A stretch of 64,000 bases of DNA from Bacteroidota bacterium (lineage in GTDB: Bacteria > Bacteroidota > Bacteroidia > Chitinophagales > Chitinophagaceae): assembly GCA_018267915.1 (NCBI GenBank), contig JAFDXN010000025.1, positions 1-64,000 on the forward strand, in the 5' to 3' direction. The first letter of the stretch is position 1. Every line of letters starts with the position of its first letter. Below, one piece after another: positions 61,575-64,000 of the stretch. Below the pieces are notes generated by a model that saw nothing but the letters and a program-made list of their open reading frames with translations, was not told where the DNA came from and made no database searches. The position numbers were made by a program, and so were the translations under genes.

Positions 61575-63131
61575 TCACAATTTAATAAGTTCGTCCGTCT
61601 TTAAGTCGTAAAAATGGTACTGTGTGAGCGGGGCATCATTATCAGCTACTATTTTGAGTTTTACCTTGTATTTGCGATTCCATTTAGACCGGATGGAGCT
61701 GAAGAACCAACCTTTGGTAAGATAGGCCTCCAGTATAGGATGTACATGCAAGGCGAGCTGGCGATGACCCTGATTGATCAGGTAAGAGAGATCTTTCTCC
61801 ATATCGTCGGCTAACAGTATTGAAGGACCGATCTTACCTGTTCCTTTACAAGTCGGACAAACCTCGGCTGTAGATATATTTAGCTCCGGGCGCAGGCGCT
61901 GGCGCGTTATCTGCATCAGCCCGAACTTAGAGATCGGCAATATGGTATGCCGCGCACGATCATTGGCCATGGCTTGCTCCATTGCATCGAGCACTTGCTT
62001 TTTGTTTTCAGCCAGCTTCATATCAATGAAGTCGATGATCACAATTCCACCCATATCGCGCAGGCGCATCTGGCGTGCAATCTCCTGTGCTGCCTCAAGG
62101 TTGGTCGCCAAAGCGTTTTGCTCCTGGCCGGCCTCCGCGCTGCGGGTACCACTATTAACATCTATTACGTGCAGCGCCTCTGTATGCTCGATGATGAGGT
62201 AAGCGCCGCTATTCATGTTTACGGTTTTGCCAAAGGCTGCTTTCACCTGCTTGGAGATACCGAAAGTATCGAATATGGCCTGGTTACCGTTGTGGTAGCT
62301 CACGATCTCTTCCTTTTCAGGTGCTATGCGGGCAATATACTCTTTGGTCTCGCCCATCAGCTTTTTATCATTCACCACTATTTTCTGGAAGCTGTCACTA
62401 AGCAGGTCGCGGAGAATTGAGGTCGTCTTGTCCTGCTCGCTATGAATGAGCAAAGGCGACTTCGCGCCTTTCAGGTTCTCCTGGATCGAGCGCCACATTT
62501 CGGCAAGGTCCAGCATGTCTTTATGCAGCTCTGCAGTATTCTTGCCTTCTGCAGCTGTGCGCACTATTACGCCGAAGTTCTTTGGCTTTATGCTTTCTAT
62601 TATCCGCTGGAGGCGTTTCCGCTCATCGGCCGAATGTATTTTACGAGATATGGCAACTACATCGTTAAACGGAGTAAGCACCACGAAACGGCCGGGAAGA
62701 GATATTTCGCAACTAAGGCGGGGGCCTTTAGCGGAGATCGGTTCCTTTAGAATTTGTACCAATATCTCGGGCTTGCCCTGCATCACTTCAGTTACCTTGC
62801 CCGTCTTGAGTATCTCGGCTTCGTTTTTGAACTTGCCGAACTCGTTACCCCACGGCACATTGCCCTCAATAGATTGACGACTGAATTTTACCAGGGAGCG
62901 GAAATAAGGACTGAGGTCCGTATAATGCAAAAATGCATCTTTCTCGTAACCAACATCCACAAAAGCTGCATTCAGGCCGGGCATCAGCTTTTTCACTTTG
63001 CCCAGGTACAGGTCGCCTACGGCAAACTTGTCCTGCCCATGCTCGTAGTGGAGTTCCACGAGCTTTTTATCTTCCAGCAAGGCTATTTCCACACCATCGC
63101 CGGAAGCGTTAATAATAAGTTCTTTGTTCAT
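61575..63131 (-). CDS. rng: Ribonuclease G/E family protein
   Basis: 518 residues from ATG 63131. S1-like domain at the start (V-G-D-L-Y-L-G-K-V-K-K-L-M-P-G-L), then the catalytic DNase I-like part with H-V-I-D-V-N-S-G and V-I-I-D-F-I-D-M (metal-binding aspartates) and the zinc-link C-P-T-C-K-G-T-G near residue 420. No long C-terminal degradosome scaffold, so RNase G-like. Cuts single-stranded AU-rich RNA and processes rRNA. The earlier in-frame ATG at 63176 lies in a region with hairpins, so I prefer 63131. Confidence 0.96.
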   Translation of the reverse strand: MNKELIINASGDGVEIALLEDKKLVELHYEHGQDKFAVGDLYLGKVKKLMPGLNAAFVDVGYEKDAFLHYTDLSPYFRSLVKFSRQSIEGNVPWGNEFGKFKNEAEILKTGKVTEVMQGKPEILVQILKEPISAKGPRLSCEISLPGRFVVLTPFNDVVAISRKIHSADERKRLQRIIESIKPKNFGVIVRTAAEGKNTAELHKDMLDLAEMWRSIQENLKGAKSPLLIHSEQDKTTSILRDLLSDSFQKIVVNDKKLMGETKEYIARIAPEKEEIVSYHNGNQAIFDTFGISKQVKAAFGKTVNMNSGAYLIIEHTEALHVIDVNSGTRSAEAGQEQNALATNLEAAQEIARQMRLRDMGGIVIIDFIDMKLAENKKQVLDAMEQAMANDRARHTILPISKFGLMQITRQRLRPELNISTAEVCPTCKGTGKIGPSILLADDMEKDLSYLINQGHRQLALHVHPILEAYLTKGWFFSSIRSKWNRKYKVKLKIVADNDAPLTQYHFYDLKTDELIKL

Positions 63132-63331
63132 CTTTCCGTCTTTTACCAGGCCTCCTGGCCGGTAAGCGTCATGCACGAGTAAGGATACCTTAAATAGACT
63201 GTCGCATATCCCGTATATAGCAGAAGCTGCACCTGATCTGGTGCAGTATTGCTACAACAATAATAGTTACCGGGAATGCAGGGCATGAACGCCCGCAAAC
63301 AGGAGGGTGGATGTTAACCTACCTACCTTGC
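63132..63331 (-). promoter_or_regulatory. Structured leader upstream of rng
   Basis: Gene-free 200 bp with three hairpins: CTGCACC / GGTGCAG (63227-63246), CCAGG / CCTGG (63146-63158, 15 bp before the ATG) and GGGC / GCCC (63281-63294). No TAnnTTTG box was clear. May be an RNase-sensitive leader. Confidence 0.4.
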
Positions 63332-63427
63332 TTACTTGTTCTTCTTCTTATGACGGTTCTTTCTGAGGCGCTTTTTGCGCTTGTGAGTGGCAATCTTATG
63401 TCTTTTCCTTTTTTTACCGCAAGGCAT
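63332..63427 (-). CDS. AURKAIP1/COX24-domain small ribosomal-type protein (31 residues)
   Basis: ATG at 63427, TAA at 63332-63334. The product is almost entirely basic: M-P-C-G-K-K-R-K-R-H-K-I-A-T-H-K-R-K-K-R, ending in an R-H-K-K-K tail. This is the COX24/AURKAIP1 (DUF1713) pattern, found on Bacteroidota ribosomes as a tiny extra protein, equivalent in type to mycobacterial bS22. It lies 19 bp downstream of the TPR gene and upstream of rng on the same strand. Easily missed because of its size. Confidence 0.85.
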   Translation of the reverse strand: MPCGKKRKRHKIATHKRKKRLRKNRHKKKNK

Positions 63428-63446
63428 AGAATAGTTTTTAAAAAAA

Positions 63447-64000
63447 TTATTTTAATGAATTTATATGCTCGTCAATATTCCTGCTGAGTCCGGGGTCATT
63501 GGCTGTCCTTTTAGCCCGTTGCAGCAATTCAATTGCTTTACTCTTGTTGTTTTGCGCCTCGTAAACCTGGGCCAGGTAAATCATTGCGTCAATATTTGAC
63601 GGCTGTACTCTCAATACCGTTTCAAATCTCGGTATCGCCTTATCCAACTGCCCCGACTGTATGGACATTTCGCCCAACATCATATTGGCAGCTATGTCAT
63701 CAGGTTTTTTCTGAACGATCTCTCGCAGCAAACCCACTCCCTTCATCGGTTCTCCCGTCAGTACGTATCCCTTAGCAAGTCCTATCTTCGCAGTATCGTT
63801 GTCCGGGTTCAAATGCAATGCACGCTGAAAACAATCGACAACCTGCATGGCATCCCAAACCTGTACCCCCTCCGTGCTGTCTTCAGCCAGCCTCTCGAGG
63901 AAGAATTGGCCTGCAAAATTGAGCTTTTTTTCTGAATTCTCCAATTTTGCGCTGAGAGAGGTATAATAACCGGCTATGCGTAATTGTTTGTGATCGTTCC
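63447..64000 (-). CDS. Tetratricopeptide-repeat protein (5' end outside window)
   Basis: The frame stays open to the window end; a TTG at 63944 is an internal codon, not a convincing start. At least four TPR units are visible (A-K-I-G-L-A-K-G-Y, A-A-N-M-M-L-G-E-M, A-M-I-Y-L-A-Q-V-Y). Protein-protein interaction scaffold. Probably the first visible gene of an operon with the COX24-domain gene and perhaps rng. Confidence 0.85.
   Translation of the reverse strand, partial: NDHKQLRIAGYYTSLSAKLENSEKKLNFAGQFFLERLAEDSTEGVQVWDAMQVVDCFQRALHLNPDNDTAKIGLAKGYVLTGEPMKGVGLLREIVQKKPDDIAANMMLGEMSIQSGQLDKAIPRFETVLRVQPSNIDAMIYLAQVYEAQNNKSKAIELLQRAKRTANDPGLSRNIDEHINSLK

Noticed and set aside
1..64000. CRISPR array, rRNA operon, prophage or integrative element
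   Set aside because: No regularly spaced repeats, rRNA sequences, integrase, phage or conjugation genes were seen.

Overview
The window comes from a member of the Bacteroidota, most likely in or near the Chitinophagaceae. The evidence is: type IX secretion (T9SS) sorting tails of type A (RCC1-repeat protein, multicopper oxidase) and type B (the gliding-motility-associated protein at 36.7-39.4 kb); Bacteroidota-typical families (BT_3928-like DoxX protein, DUF1599, DUF4421, GLPGLI, OMP_b-brl barrels, a 31-residue AURKAIP1/COX24 protein); a dimeric-type glycyl-tRNA synthetase; and many -7 boxes of the Bacteroidota form TAnnTTTG close to start codons with no clear Shine-Dalgarno sequences. The sequence looks like ordinary chromosome. 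I see no rRNA, CRISPR array, insertion sequence, prophage or integrase. There is one tRNA, tRNA-Leu(UAG).

Layout. 0-4 kb: the end of a secreted RCC1/Ig-like repeat protein, then a phosphate uptake pair (PiT permease carrying an inserted PDZ-like domain, and its DUF47 partner) read leftward from a promoter with candidate operator repeats. 4-9.4 kb: an orphan OppB-type permease, BT_3928-like and DUF1599 genes divergent from folP, a GNAT-fold protein and a DUF3788 protein. 9.4-12.5 kb: a leftward trio of T9SS multicopper oxidase, exported peroxiredoxin-like protein and His/Cys-rich exported protein, preceded by a repeat-rich control region. 12.8-20 kb: an M16 protease, a DUF4382 lipoprotein, 5-formyl-THF cyclo-ligase, a pseudouridine synthase and dxs. 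20-25.4 kb: CPBP protease, cdsA, psd, a small Cys/Lys-rich exported protein, miaA, a pRiA4b ORF-3-like gene, rpmI and rplT. 25.4-36.5 kb: an outer-membrane receptor, glyS, a secreted HExxH protein, an orphan OmpR-type regulator, tRNA-Leu, trigger factor and mtfA. 36.6-48.4 kb: the large T9SS type B protein, cobalamin adenosyltransferase, a LolD/MacB-type ATPase, ispE, a GH3-serine hydrolase fusion and a TonB-type barrel with a GLPGLI partner. 48.4-64 kb: MoxR ATPase, YfiT/DinB protein, a membrane protein, plsC, ychF, pepP, DUF4421, gltX, two paralogous barrels, a class IV aminotransferase, an LpxD-type acyltransferase, RNase G, the COX24-domain protein and a TPR protein cut by the window end.

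How genes fit together. cdsA and psd sit side by side for phosphatidylethanolamine synthesis, with plsC further on. dxs and ispE supply the MEP isoprenoid pathway. folP, the 5-formyl-THF cyclo-ligase and the class IV aminotransferase (possibly aminodeoxychorismate lyase) bear on folate. gltX, glyS, miaA, rpmI, rplT, tig, ychF and rng serve translation and RNA metabolism. Secreted and outer-membrane proteins are abundant, as expected for a T9SS organism.

Most worth a second look: the PDZ insertion inside the PiT transporter with paired CTTAACG repeats upstream; the multicopper oxidase / redoxin / His-rich cluster with its palindrome and direct repeats; the unassigned secreted HExxH protein; small genes easily missed (31, 54 and 68 residues); and promoters so close to start codons that several mRNAs would be leaderless or nearly so. 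No single region is clearly a new multi-gene system; the copper-like cluster and the PDZ-PiT pair are the best candidates.
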